A program made the translations under genes and the position numbers. The notes beneath the pieces are model-generated. The model saw only the letters and a list, made by a program, of their open reading frames with translations, was not told the origin of the DNA and did not search any database. A stretch of 64,000 nucleotides of DNA from Amycolatopsis alkalitolerans (GTDB lineage: Bacteria > Actinomycetota > Actinomycetes > Mycobacteriales > Pseudonocardiaceae), in the NCBI RefSeq assembly GCF_006152065.1, contig NZ_VDFW01000014.1:62001-126000 (forward strand), read 5' to 3'. Positions within the stretch are counted from its first letter, which is position 1. Every line of letters begins with the position of its first letter. Below, in pieces: positions 34,469 through 42,216 of the stretch.

Positions 34469-34480
34469 GACAACCTTGTC
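34469..34480. promoter_or_regulatory. LacI-type operator at the mannosidase start
   Basis: GACAACCTTGTC is a near-palindrome (only the central pair breaks symmetry), 11 bases upstream of the GH92 start codon. It is nearly identical to the perfect site at 34645. Confidence 0.6.
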
Positions 34481-34534
34481 GTGGCGAATCACTTTCGTTA
34501 GCGGCTGACAAGCCGGTCAAGGAACCTGGCGAAT

Positions 34535-34581
34535 CCTGTCTCATTACAGACAGGGGATACTCCATACGTCGCAGGGGATAC
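34535..34581. promoter_or_regulatory. Hairpin and direct repeats in the mannosidase/lacI gap
   Basis: CCTGTCT-CATTAC-AGACAGG (34535-34554) is a perfect 7-bp inverted repeat. CAGGGGATAC occurs at 34551 and again at 34572, exactly 21 bases (two helical turns) apart, a spacing typical of activator sites. No regulator other than LacI is encoded nearby. Confidence 0.4.
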
Positions 34582-34603
34582 GGCGGACATATCATCCGGA
34601 CCA

Positions 34604-34656
34604 TTGACAACCGGGTGCGCACGGTGTGGAATCCGCAGTACTATGACAACGTTGTC
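34604..34656 (+). promoter_or_regulatory. lacI promoter and perfect LacI-type operator
   Basis: TTGACA at 34604 has TGGAAT 17 bases on (34627), and TACTAT at 34639 is a second -10 candidate. The perfect palindrome GACAACGTTGTC (34645-34656) sits on the expected transcription start, so the regulator would repress its own operon as well as the mannosidase. Confidence 0.6.
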
Positions 34657-34693
34657 GGACGGTACCCATCGCCCGGCGAGCAGGCGGGCGACG

Positions 34694-35677
34694 ATGAGCG
34701 ACGTCGCCCGGCTGGCGGGGGTCAGTATCAAGACCGTGTCGCGCGTAGTGAACGACGAGCCCGCGGTGCATCCGGAGACCGCCCGGCGCGTGCTGGCCGC
34801 GATCGAGCAGCTGGGCTTCCGGCGCAATCTCGGCGCCCGCAACCTCCGCCGCGGCTCCACCACGGGCACCATCGGCCTGGTCGTGGAGGATGTCGGCAAC
34901 CCCTTCTATTCGGAGCTCAACCGGGGTGTGGAGAAGATCGCGGTCGCCTACGGCCGGCATGTGCTGACCGGTTCCTCGGACGAGGACTCGGAGCGCGAAC
35001 GCGAACTGGCGCTGGAGTTCTGCTCGCGCCGGGTCGACGGGTTGCTGCTGGTGCCTGCGGGCGAGCAGCATCACTACCTGGTGCCGGAGATGCGCGCGGG
35101 CACCCCGGTGGTGTTCGTCGACCGTCCCGCCGGCGATCTTTCGGCCGACACCGTGCTGGTCGACAACCTCGGGGGCACCATCGAGGCGGTCGCGCATCTG
35201 GCCCGGCACGGCCACCGTCGCATCGCGTTCCTCGGCGACCGGCCGGATATCTTCACCGCGGCCGAGCGGCTCCAGGGTTTCCGTGAAGGCTGCGTTCGCG
35301 CCGGTCTGCGCTACGACGAGCGGCTCGCCCAACTGGGCACGCCGACCCGGGAGCACGTGGTCGGCGCGGTGGACCGCCTGCTGACCGGCCCCGATCGCGC
35401 GACCGCCGTCATCGCGGGGAACAACCGGGTCGCCGTGCATGTGCTGCGCGCGCTGGCCCACGTCACCCCGCGCCCCGCGCTCGTGAGCTTCGACGACTTC
35501 GAGCTCGCGGACCTGCTCGACCCGCCCGTCACGGTGATCGCCCACGACGTGGAACGGCTCGGCAAGGCGGCGGCCGAGTTGCTGTTCGCCCGGATCCACG
35601 GCGAGGAATCCCCGCCGAGAAAGGTAGTTCTGCCCGTGCACCTCGTACCCCGCGGCTCCGGCGAGGTCTCGCCGTGA
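34694..35677 (+). CDS. LacI-family repressor of the mannoside locus
   Basis: About 327 residues. The HTH is MSDVARLAGVSIKTVSRVVN with the hinge helix following, and the periplasmic-binding-like domain (about 60-327) has TIGLVVEDVGNPFYSELNRG and LVSFDDFELADLLDPPVTVI. I chose ATG 34694 because the operator palindrome and promoter lie before it; an in-frame ATG at 34643 would place the operator inside the gene. Its TGA overlaps the GTG of the ManA-like gene. The inducer is inferred to be mannose or a mannoside, from the neighbouring enzymes. Confidence 0.92.
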   Translation: MSDVARLAGVSIKTVSRVVNDEPAVHPETARRVLAAIEQLGFRRNLGARNLRRGSTTGTIGLVVEDVGNPFYSELNRGVEKIAVAYGRHVLTGSSDEDSERERELALEFCSRRVDGLLLVPAGEQHHYLVPEMRAGTPVVFVDRPAGDLSADTVLVDNLGGTIEAVAHLARHGHRRIAFLGDRPDIFTAAERLQGFREGCVRAGLRYDERLAQLGTPTREHVVGAVDRLLTGPDRATAVIAGNNRVAVHVLRALAHVTPRPALVSFDDFELADLLDPPVTVIAHDVERLGKAAAELLFARIHGEESPPRKVVLPVHLVPRGSGEVSP

Positions 35678-36684
35678 CCGCGCCCGTCAAGCTCCCGGCG
35701 AACCAGCCACCGCAGTTCTACCGCGGGGGCGCGGCGATCGCGGCGCTTCGCGGCGCGGACTCCGGCAATGAGTTCGGTCCCGAAGACTGGGTCGCCTCGA
35801 CCACCACCCTGTTCGGCCAGGCGGAAACGGGCTTGTCGAGACTGCCCGACGGCCGCCTGCTGCGGGACGCGGTACGGGCCGACCCCGAGTCGTGGCTGGG
35901 GGCCAAGCACGTGTCGGCGTTCGCCGACTCCACCGGGCTGCTGGTCAAGCTGCTCGACGCGGGGCAGCGGCTGCCGGTGCACTTCCACCCGTCGAATGCC
36001 TTCGCGCAAGCGCATTTCGACTCGCATTTCGGCAAGACCGAAGCGTGGATCGTGGTGGGCACGAGCGGCGACGACCCGCGCGTCTACCCTGGCTTCCGCG
36101 AACACGTGCCGCCGGCGACGGTCGGCGAATGGGTGCGCGAACAGGACACCGAAGCGATGCTCGGGGCGCTCAACAGCGTGCCGGTCAAGCCCGGGGACAA
36201 TGTGTATATCCCGGCCGGCCTGCCACACGCGATCGGCGAGGGCGTGTTCGTGGTCGAGTTACAGCAGCCGACCGACTTCTCGCTCACCATCGAATGGCGG
36301 GATTTCCTAGCCAGCCCGGAAAAAGGGCATCTCGGCATCGGCTTCGACACCGCGCTGCAGGCGCTGGACACCTCGGCCCGCGACCCGGAATCGATCATCA
36401 CGCGCACCGCGGATCTCGACGAGTCCGTTGTGGAGCTTCTGGTACCCGGTGCGGCGGAGTTCTTCCGCGCCGACCGGCTGCGTCCGGACCCGTCGCTCGC
36501 GCTCGACCCGTCGTTCACCGTGTTCGTGGTGCTCGCCGGCCAGGGCACACTGAAGACCGAGCACGGCGGCGGTCTGGAACTGTCCAAAGGCGACACTATC
36601 GTGCTGCCGTACGCCGCGGGGCAGGCCGAGGTCTCCGGCGAGCTGACCATCATCCGTTGCCGACCCCCAGTGCCGGGAGCCTGA
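35674..36684 (+). CDS. ManA-like mannose-6-phosphate isomerase
   Basis: A 336-residue cupin-fold protein resembling class I mannose-6-phosphate isomerases. Metal-binding features are LPVHFHPSNAFAQAHF (His pair), KTEAWIVV (Glu) and YIPAGLPHAIGEGVFVVELQ (His). It would turn imported, phosphorylated mannose into fructose-6-phosphate. It is shorter than enterobacterial ManA and diverges in the helical part, so another sugar isomerase or sensor role is possible. GTG 35674 overlaps the LacI stop. The ABC ATPase gene starts one base after its stop. Confidence 0.8.
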   Translation: MTAPVKLPANQPPQFYRGGAAIAALRGADSGNEFGPEDWVASTTTLFGQAETGLSRLPDGRLLRDAVRADPESWLGAKHVSAFADSTGLLVKLLDAGQRLPVHFHPSNAFAQAHFDSHFGKTEAWIVVGTSGDDPRVYPGFREHVPPATVGEWVREQDTEAMLGALNSVPVKPGDNVYIPAGLPHAIGEGVFVVELQQPTDFSLTIEWRDFLASPEKGHLGIGFDTALQALDTSARDPESIITRTADLDESVVELLVPGAAEFFRADRLRPDPSLALDPSFTVFVVLAGQGTLKTEHGGGLELSKGDTIVLPYAAGQAEVSGELTIIRCRPPVPGA

Positions 36685-36685
36685 G

Positions 36686-37453
36686 ATGAACGACTCCGTC
36701 CTGCTCGACGCCCAGGAAATCGTGAAGCACTACGGTTCGGTCGAGGCGCTGCGCGGCGCGTCGTTCCAGGCCAGGGCGGGCGAGGTGACCGCGCTGATCG
36801 GCGACAACGGTGCCGGGAAGTCGACGCTGATCAAATGCCTTTCCGGTGCCGAACAGCCGACCTCGGGCAGGATCCTCCTGGACGGCAAGGAGGTTCATTT
36901 CGATTCGCCCACCACCGCACGGCGGCTGGGCATCGAGACCGTCTACCAGGACCTCGCGGTCGCACCGGAGCTCGACCCGGCCGCGAACCTGTTCCTGGGC
37001 CGGGAGATCCACCGCCGCGGCATCCTCGGCAAGCTCGGCATGATCGACAAGGCGGAGATGCGCCGGCGGGCGGTCGAGGAGTTCAAACGGCTCGGCGTGA
37101 CCCTGCAGAGCACCGACGTGCCGATCGGCTCGCTGTCCGGCGGGCAACGGCAGAGCGTCGCGGTGGCGCGGTCGGTCGTCTGGGCCAGCAAGGTCGTGTT
37201 CATGGACGAACCGACGGCCGCACTCGGTGTGGTGCAACGGGAACGCGTGCTCGACGTGATCCGGCGGGTGCGCGACGAGGGTATCGCCGTGGTGCTGATC
37301 AGCCACAACATGCCCGAGGTGCTGTCGGTCTCGGACCGGATCGAGGTGCTGCGGCTCGGCGCCAGGGTGGCCCGGTTCGCCGCGGCCGACACGAAACTGG
37401 AGGACCTCGTCGCGGCTATGACGGGCGCGCTCACCCAGGAGGAAGCCGCATGA
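36686..37453 (+). CDS. Sugar ABC importer ATPase (single domain)
   Basis: A 255-residue ATPase. Walker A is ALIGDNGAGKSTLIKCLSGA, the Q-loop is VYQDLAVAPELDPAANLFLG, the signature is LSGGQRQSVAVARSV, Walker B is VVFMDEPTAALGVVQ and the switch is LISHNMPEV. It belongs to the RbsA/XylG/FrcA class but has only one nucleotide domain where RbsA has two, so two copies would serve the permease, as in fructose-type FrcA. Its stop overlaps the permease ATG (ATGA). Transport of mannose or a mannoside is inferred. Confidence 0.92.
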   Translation: MNDSVLLDAQEIVKHYGSVEALRGASFQARAGEVTALIGDNGAGKSTLIKCLSGAEQPTSGRILLDGKEVHFDSPTTARRLGIETVYQDLAVAPELDPAANLFLGREIHRRGILGKLGMIDKAEMRRRAVEEFKRLGVTLQSTDVPIGSLSGGQRQSVAVARSVVWASKVVFMDEPTAALGVVQRERVLDVIRRVRDEGIAVVLISHNMPEVLSVSDRIEVLRLGARVARFAAADTKLEDLVAAMTGALTQEEAA

Positions 37454-38490
37454 CCGCCACCAAGGAGATCCAGTCCACTGTAGATGGCGGCTTCGGGAAG
37501 CGCTCGCTCGGCCAGCGGCTCATCGGCGCGAACACGTTCTGGATCGCGCTCGTGCTGATCGCCCTGATCGCCGTGTTCATCGTGCTCAAACCGGGCGAGT
37601 TCGGCACCCTGTTCACCTTCCAGACGCTGCTGATCGAGACTTCGGTGCTGCTGGTGCTCTCCGTCGGGATGACGTTCGTGATCATCACGTCCGGCATCGA
37701 CCTGTCCGTCGGCTCGGTGCTGATCTTCGCCGGGATGGTGTGCGGCAAGACGATGGAAGCGCTTTCCGGCGGCAACGCCAGCGCCGCCGGCTGGGGTGTG
37801 ATCGGCATCGGGCTGGTGGCGGCGGTCCTGTCCGGCACGATCTGGGGCCTGATCAACGGGTTTCTCATCGCGGTGGCGAAGATCCCGCCGCTGATCGTCA
37901 CGCTCGGCACGATGGGCGCGGCGCTCGGCGCGGCGTACCTGCTCAACAACGGCTCCGACGTGCGCAGCGTGCCGACCGTGCTGAACAAGACGCTCGGCTA
38001 CGGCACCTCGTTCGGCGGGATCCCGAACCTGGTGCTGGTCGCGGTGGTCATCACGCTGATCGGCGCGTGGCTGCTGCACACCACGAAGTTCGGCCGCTAC
38101 ACCTACGCGGTCGGGTCGAACGCCGAGGCCGCGCGCCGGGCCGGGATCGGCGTCACCGCCCACCTGCTGAAGGTGTACCTGCTGACCGGTTTCCTCGCCG
38201 GGATCGCCGGGTTCATGTCGCTCGCGTACTACGCCTCGACCACGATCACCGCGCACACCACGGACAACCTCAACGCGATCGCGGCGACGGTGATGGGCGG
38301 CACGAGCCTGTTCGGCGGGGTCGGTTCGGTGCTCGGCACGGTGATCGGCGTGTTCATCCCGGCCGTGCTGAAGAAGGGTTTCAACATCACGCAGGTGCAG
38401 GACTTCTGGCAGATGATCGCGGTCGGCGGGGTGCTCATCGCCGCCGTCTGGTTCGACCAGCGCCGCCGACGGCAGCGCAATTCCCGGTAA
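37450..38490 (+). CDS. RbsC/FrcC-type sugar ABC permease
   Basis: A 346-residue membrane protein with about ten helices. FVIITSGIDLSVGSVLIFAG is the family signature near the second helix, GLINGFLIAVAKIPPLIVTL and GTMGAALGAAYLLNNG follow, and GRYTYAVGSNAEAARRAGIG is the cytoplasmic coupling loop. AIAATVMGGTSLFGGVGSVL is near the end. It forms the channel of the importer with the ATPase directly upstream and the binding lipoprotein 24 bases downstream. Confidence 0.95.
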   Translation: MTATKEIQSTVDGGFGKRSLGQRLIGANTFWIALVLIALIAVFIVLKPGEFGTLFTFQTLLIETSVLLVLSVGMTFVIITSGIDLSVGSVLIFAGMVCGKTMEALSGGNASAAGWGVIGIGLVAAVLSGTIWGLINGFLIAVAKIPPLIVTLGTMGAALGAAYLLNNGSDVRSVPTVLNKTLGYGTSFGGIPNLVLVAVVITLIGAWLLHTTKFGRYTYAVGSNAEAARRAGIGVTAHLLKVYLLTGFLAGIAGFMSLAYYASTTITAHTTDNLNAIAATVMGGTSLFGGVGSVLGTVIGVFIPAVLKKGFNITQVQDFWQMIAVGGVLIAAVWFDQRRRRQRNSR

Positions 38491-38514
38491 CTACGATGAA
38501 GTAGGAGACAACGG

Positions 38515-39492
38515 ATGAAGAAGGTGCTCAACGTCGGCACTGCCGTGGCCGCGGCGCTCGTGCTCGCGGCGTGTGGCTCCGGCCAGGTCGGCGGATCCGG
38601 TGGCAACAACGTCCAGAACAACAAGCAGCTCGCGCTGATCCCCGGGGTGCAGGCCGAGCCGTTCTACATCTCGATGCAGTGCGGTGCGCAAGCGGAGGCG
38701 CAGAAGCTCGGCTACACGCTCACCACTTCGGCGCCGCAGAAGTTCGACGCGGCCCTGCAAACGGAGAAGGTCAACGCGCTGGGCTCGAACCCGCCGGCCG
38801 CCCTGCTGATCGCGCCGACCGACGACACGGCGATGCTCGCGCCGATCCAGCAGGTCGCCAACCGGGGCACCAAGATCGTCCAGGTGGACACGGCGCTGAA
38901 GGACTCCAGCCTCGCGGTTTCGTCGATCTCGTCGGACAACGTCGCGGGCGGCAAACTCGCCGCGCAGACGCTCGCGCAGCTGGTGGGCGGCAAGTCCGGT
39001 TCGGTGCTGGTGCTCGACACCATCGCCGGTACCTCGACCACGGCCGCACGGGCGCAGGGTTTCACCGACGAGCTGAAGAACCACCCGAACCTCAAGTCGA
39101 TCGGCATCCAGTTCACCCAGAACGAGCCGGAGCAGGCGGCTGCGAAGGTCACCGCGGCGCTCGCGTCCACTCCGGACCTGATCGGCATCTTCGCCACGAA
39201 CCTCAACACCGGTGAGGGCGCGGCGACCGGCCTGCGCAACGCGGGCAAGATCGGTCAGGTCAACCTGGTCGGCTTCGACGCCAGCCCGTCCGAAGTGGAC
39301 GGTCTGCGCAGCGGCGAGTACCAGGCGCTCATCGCGCAGGACCCGGCGATGATCGGCCGGCAGGGCGTCGACCAGGCCGTCGCGGCCCTGGAAAACAAGC
39401 CGGTGACCAAGACCCTGACCGCTCCCCTGCACTCCCTCACCAAGGCGAACATGGACGCCAACTCCGCGTACTTCTACAAGCAGCAGTGCTGA
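38515..39492 (+). CDS. Sugar-binding lipoprotein of the ABC importer
   Basis: A 325-residue type I periplasmic-binding protein. The lipobox is ALVLAACGSG (Cys about 20). The mature part reads LALIPGVQAEPFYISMQCGA, typical of ribose/galactose-like binding proteins. GSVLVLDTIAGTSTTAARAQ and IFATNLNTGEGAATGLRNAG are conserved segments, and NLVGFDASPSEVDGLRSGEY is near the end. It captures the sugar outside the membrane for the permease encoded just upstream. AGGAG lies before ATG 38515. Last gene of the lacI operon. Confidence 0.94.
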   Translation: MKKVLNVGTAVAAALVLAACGSGQVGGSGGNNVQNNKQLALIPGVQAEPFYISMQCGAQAEAQKLGYTLTTSAPQKFDAALQTEKVNALGSNPPAALLIAPTDDTAMLAPIQQVANRGTKIVQVDTALKDSSLAVSSISSDNVAGGKLAAQTLAQLVGGKSGSVLVLDTIAGTSTTAARAQGFTDELKNHPNLKSIGIQFTQNEPEQAAAKVTAALASTPDLIGIFATNLNTGEGAATGLRNAGKIGQVNLVGFDASPSEVDGLRSGEYQALIAQDPAMIGRQGVDQAVAALENKPVTKTLTAPLHSLTKANMDANSAYFYKQQC

Positions 39493-39515
39493 CCCCCTCG
39501 CGCTGAGATCTACGT

Positions 39516-40223
39516 TCAGAGGGTCTTGAGATGCCCGGCGAGCCAGGTGCGGGTGTCTCGCCACAGACGCGCGCCCATCGAAACCCTGGCCACGCCGAGG
39601 GAAGCGAGGTCGGTACCCGGTATGCGGTTCCCGTTGACCGCGGCCGGGTGCACGGCCTTGACGAACTCCCCGAGAACGTCCGGCGAGCGGATGAGGATCG
39701 GGTAAACGCAATCCGCCCCCGCGGCGAGATAAGCCTTCGCCCGCTCGATCCCCTCCGGCAGCGCCTCGCGCTGATCCCCTCGCAGGAAGACGTCGACACG
39801 CGCGTTGATCACCAACGCGTCGCCCGCCGCCTCGCGTATCGCCGCGAGCCGCTCGGCCTGCTCGGCGACCGGGCGGATCCCACCACGAGCGTGGTCGGTG
39901 TCCTCCAGGTTGCAGCCCACCGCACCGGTCGCGAGCAACCGGTCGGCGAAATCGCGCGGCGGGAACCCGTAGCCCGACTCCGCGTCAACAGTCACCGGCA
40001 CGCTGACGGCCCGCGCGATCCGCGCGGCGGCGGCGAACATCTCGTCCGCGGGTGCCCGTTCCCCGTCCGGGTAACCGAGCGAGGCCGCGACGGCGCCCGA
40101 ACTCGTTGCCACAACGGGAAAACCGGCCTCCTCGACGAGCCGGGCACTGTCGGCGTCCCAGACGTTCGGCAACAGCACCGGCTTCCCGGGCACGTGTAGC
40201 ACGCGAAGCGCGGCCGCGGTCAT
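39516..40223 (-). CDS. Isocitrate lyase/PEP mutase superfamily protein
   Basis: A 235-residue TIM-barrel enzyme of the ICL/PEPM group. LLPNVWDADSARLVEEAGFP is the opening, ATSSGAVAASLGYPDGE follows, VPVTVDAESGYG carries the Mg-binding acids and GAVGCNLEDTDHARGG is conserved. VINARVDVFL is a further core strand. The usual KKCG catalytic motif of isocitrate lyase is absent, so it acts on another small 2-hydroxy or phosphono acid, cleaving or forming a C-C bond. Its ATG overlaps the stop of a 33-residue frame, so it is coupled to the AhpD-like gene upstream. Confidence 0.9.
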   Translation of the reverse strand: MTAAALRVLHVPGKPVLLPNVWDADSARLVEEAGFPVVATSSGAVAASLGYPDGERAPADEMFAAAARIARAVSVPVTVDAESGYGFPPRDFADRLLATGAVGCNLEDTDHARGGIRPVAEQAERLAAIREAAGDALVINARVDVFLRGDQREALPEGIERAKAYLAAGADCVYPILIRSPDVLGEFVKAVHPAAVNGNRIPGTDLASLGVARVSMGARLWRDTRTWLAGHLKTL

Positions 40224-40321
40224 CGCGGCTCCCCCGGCAGCGGCTTGTGGCTGGTGACTCCCGGGCGGTTCACGTCGTTGATCAGCGTCGCCGCCCCGGC
40301 CGTCAGCTGGATCCTGGTCAT
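40220..40321 (-). CDS. 33-residue frame resembling an AhpD-like C-terminal tail
   Basis: A frame of 33 codons (MTRIQLTAGAATLINDVNRP...) bounded on both sides by ATGA overlaps, with the AhpD-like stop before and the ICL/PEPM start after. Its second half, LINDVNRPGVTSHKPLPGE, lines up with the tail of the upstream protein, VINAFNRLNVTSRTPVPAA. It is most simply a remnant of a second AhpD-like gene or of a duplicated gene end, kept because it links translation of its neighbours. Without the CxxC helix it cannot be an active enzyme. Confidence 0.5.
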   Translation of the reverse strand: MTRIQLTAGAATLINDVNRPGVTSHKPLPGEPR

Positions 40322-40773
40322 TTCGCCGCCGGCACGGGGGTGCGGCTGGTGACGTTGAGCCGGTTGAAAGCGTTGATCACGGTCACCGCCCAGCCGAGCA
40401 CCGTGTACTGGTCCCTGGTGAACACCGCGGTCGCCTGCTGGTACACGTCGTCTGGCACGTCCTGCGTCTCGGACAGCCTGGTCATCGCGTCGGTCAGCGC
40501 GAGCGCCGCGCGCTCCTGCTCGTTGTACACGTTGGCCTCGCGCCACACGCCGAGCAGGTACACCCGCTGCTCGGTCTCGCCGAGGTCGCGGACGTCCTTG
40601 ATGTGCATGTCGAGGCAGAACGCGCAGCCGTTGAGCTGCGAGGCCCGGATCTTGCACAGTTCGAGGATCAGCGGGTCGAGGCCCGCGTCGGCGGCGGCCT
40701 TCTTGATCGAGTCGTTCAGCGCGATGAGCTGCTTCAACTGTTCCGGACGCTTGAGCGGAATTCGTGGGCTCAT
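40318..40773 (-). CDS. AhpD-like carboxymuconolactone decarboxylase family protein
   Basis: A 151-residue alkylhydroperoxidase-like protein. The active site is LNGCAFCLDMHIKDVRDLGE (CxxC plus His, about 55-70), and the helical core reads VYLLGVWREANVYNEQERAA. Members reduce peroxides through the two Cys or act on lactones. ATG 40773 is the start; upstream in-frame sequence is the antisense of the MocR gene start. It heads an operon with the 33-residue frame and the ICL/PEPM-type gene and is divergent from the MocR regulator, its likely controller. Confidence 0.93.
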   Translation of the reverse strand: MSPRIPLKRPEQLKQLIALNDSIKKAAADAGLDPLILELCKIRASQLNGCAFCLDMHIKDVRDLGETEQRVYLLGVWREANVYNEQERAALALTDAMTRLSETQDVPDDVYQQATAVFTRDQYTVLGWAVTVINAFNRLNVTSRTPVPAAK

Positions 40774-40806
40774 GTCCTTGACGTTAGCCCGAACTGGCAC
40801 ACGAGT

Positions 40807-40841
40807 ATGGTCCAGTTTCATGACGGATTCATGGTCCAGTT
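40807..40841. promoter_or_regulatory. Direct repeat ATGGTCCAGTT, candidate MocR operator
   Basis: ATGGTCCAGTT occurs at 40807-40817 and again at 40831-40841, 24 bases apart in the same direction. One copy precedes and one follows the MocR ATG at 40820. Direct repeats are the known binding mode of MocR/GabR proteins, so self-control and control of the divergent AhpD-like operon are likely. Confidence 0.6.
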
Positions 40842-42190
40842 GGGATGTGCACCTCGACTGGCGGCCCGAGACGGGACGGGAAGGCCTCGCGGACGCCCTG
40901 CGCCGGGCAATCCGCGACGGGCGGCTCGCTCCCGGCATGGTGGTGCCGTCGACCCGGGCGCTGGCGAACGATCTCGGCATCGCTCGCGGCACGGTCACCC
41001 GGGTGTATGCCGACCTGACCGCCGAGGGCTACCTGCGTACGAACCAGGGCGCACCGACGCGGGTCGCCGCGGTGAGCCCGTCGCCCCCGGTTGCGGAACG
41101 GCCCCGCTCGCGGGCCGCGCCCTGGGTGCCGGACGCACGGTGGGATCTCTACCCGGGGCGTCCGGACCTGTCGTCCTTTCCGCGTGACGCCTGGCTTTCC
41201 GTCACCAGGCGAGTGCTGCACGAGGCGCCGGCGAACGTGTTCGACTACGGCGGCGAGCAGGGCTCTCTCGTCCTCCGGGAAGCGCTTTCACGGTACCTCT
41301 CGCGCAGCCGTGGTGTGCTCGCCGAACCCGACCGGATCGTGGTCTGCGCGGGGTTCACCCACGGGCTGACCGTGCTCGCCCGCGTCCTCCACGCTCGCGG
41401 CGACACCGAATTGGCGTTCGAAAACCCTTCGCTGCCAGACTTTCGCGCGCGTGCGCGGGGGCCACGCATCGTGGGCGTCCCGGTCGACGAGAACGGCCTA
41501 CGGGTGTCCGATCTGGACAGTCCAGCGGTGGTGGTGACCCCGGCGCACCAGTATCCGCTCGGCGTGACGCTCGCCCCGGAGCGGCGAACGGCGCTCGCCC
41601 GGTGGGCGACCACCACCGGCGGCCTGGTGATCGAGGACGACTACGACGGCGAGTTCCGCTTCGACCGCCAGCCCGTGGGCGCGCTGCAAGCCCTTGCGCC
41701 GGAACGGATCGTGTACGCGGGGACGGTCAGCAAGACGCTTGCGCCCGCGATCAGGATCGGTTGGCTCGTGCTGCCGCGCTTTCTCGTCGAACCGGTACGC
41801 GCCGAACTCGCCGCGACGGGCTGGCGCCCGCCGGTCGTGGACCACCTGGTGCTCGCGGAGATGCTGAGCTCAGGGGCGTACGACCGGCATGTCCGGCAGC
41901 GGCGGGCCGCCTACCGCAGGCGCCGCGACCGGCTGTTGTCCCTGCTACCGCGCGAGATCACGCCGGTCGGCATCTCGGCGGGCCTGCACGTGCTGCTGCC
42001 GTTGCCGACCGGGCTGTCGGAGGAGGAGGTGATCCGAGCGGCCTTACGCGAGTCCGTCGCGGTCGACGGCCTCGGGCGGCACTGGATCGGCGAGCCGCAG
42101 GCCCAGGGGATCGTGCTCGGCTACGCGACCCCGGCCGACTCGGCGTTCGGACCGGCGATCGAAGCGCTGTTGAAGGTCATCACGCCGTGA
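40820..42190 (+). CDS. MocR-type GntR/aminotransferase regulator
   Basis: A 456-residue regulator. Residues 1-80 are a GntR winged helix (LADALRRAIRDGRLAPGMVV, PSTRALANDLGIARGTVTRV). Residues about 110-456 are a fold-type I aminotransferase domain: NVFDYGGEQGSLVLREALSR, VVVTPAHQYPLGVTLAPERR, VIEDDYDGEFRFDRQPVGAL, and the PLP Lys in YAGTVSKTLAPAIRIGWL. It probably senses an amino compound or PLP itself. A direct repeat flanks its start. It converges on NAD kinase, with 26 bases between the stops. Confidence 0.93.
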   Translation: MTDSWSSWDVHLDWRPETGREGLADALRRAIRDGRLAPGMVVPSTRALANDLGIARGTVTRVYADLTAEGYLRTNQGAPTRVAAVSPSPPVAERPRSRAAPWVPDARWDLYPGRPDLSSFPRDAWLSVTRRVLHEAPANVFDYGGEQGSLVLREALSRYLSRSRGVLAEPDRIVVCAGFTHGLTVLARVLHARGDTELAFENPSLPDFRARARGPRIVGVPVDENGLRVSDLDSPAVVVTPAHQYPLGVTLAPERRTALARWATTTGGLVIEDDYDGEFRFDRQPVGALQALAPERIVYAGTVSKTLAPAIRIGWLVLPRFLVEPVRAELAATGWRPPVVDHLVLAEMLSSGAYDRHVRQRRAAYRRRRDRLLSLLPREITPVGISAGLHVLLPLPTGLSEEEVIRAALRESVAVDGLGRHWIGEPQAQGIVLGYATPADSAFGPAIEALLKVITP

Positions 42191-42216
42191 GCCGGTCGGG
42201 CTCCGGAACGTCGAAC

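Noticed and set aside
31816-34470. An 884-codon open frame on the plus strand opposite the GH92 gene
   Set aside because: Arg/Gly/His-rich shadow of a well-supported mannosidase gene; no domain and no ribosome site.
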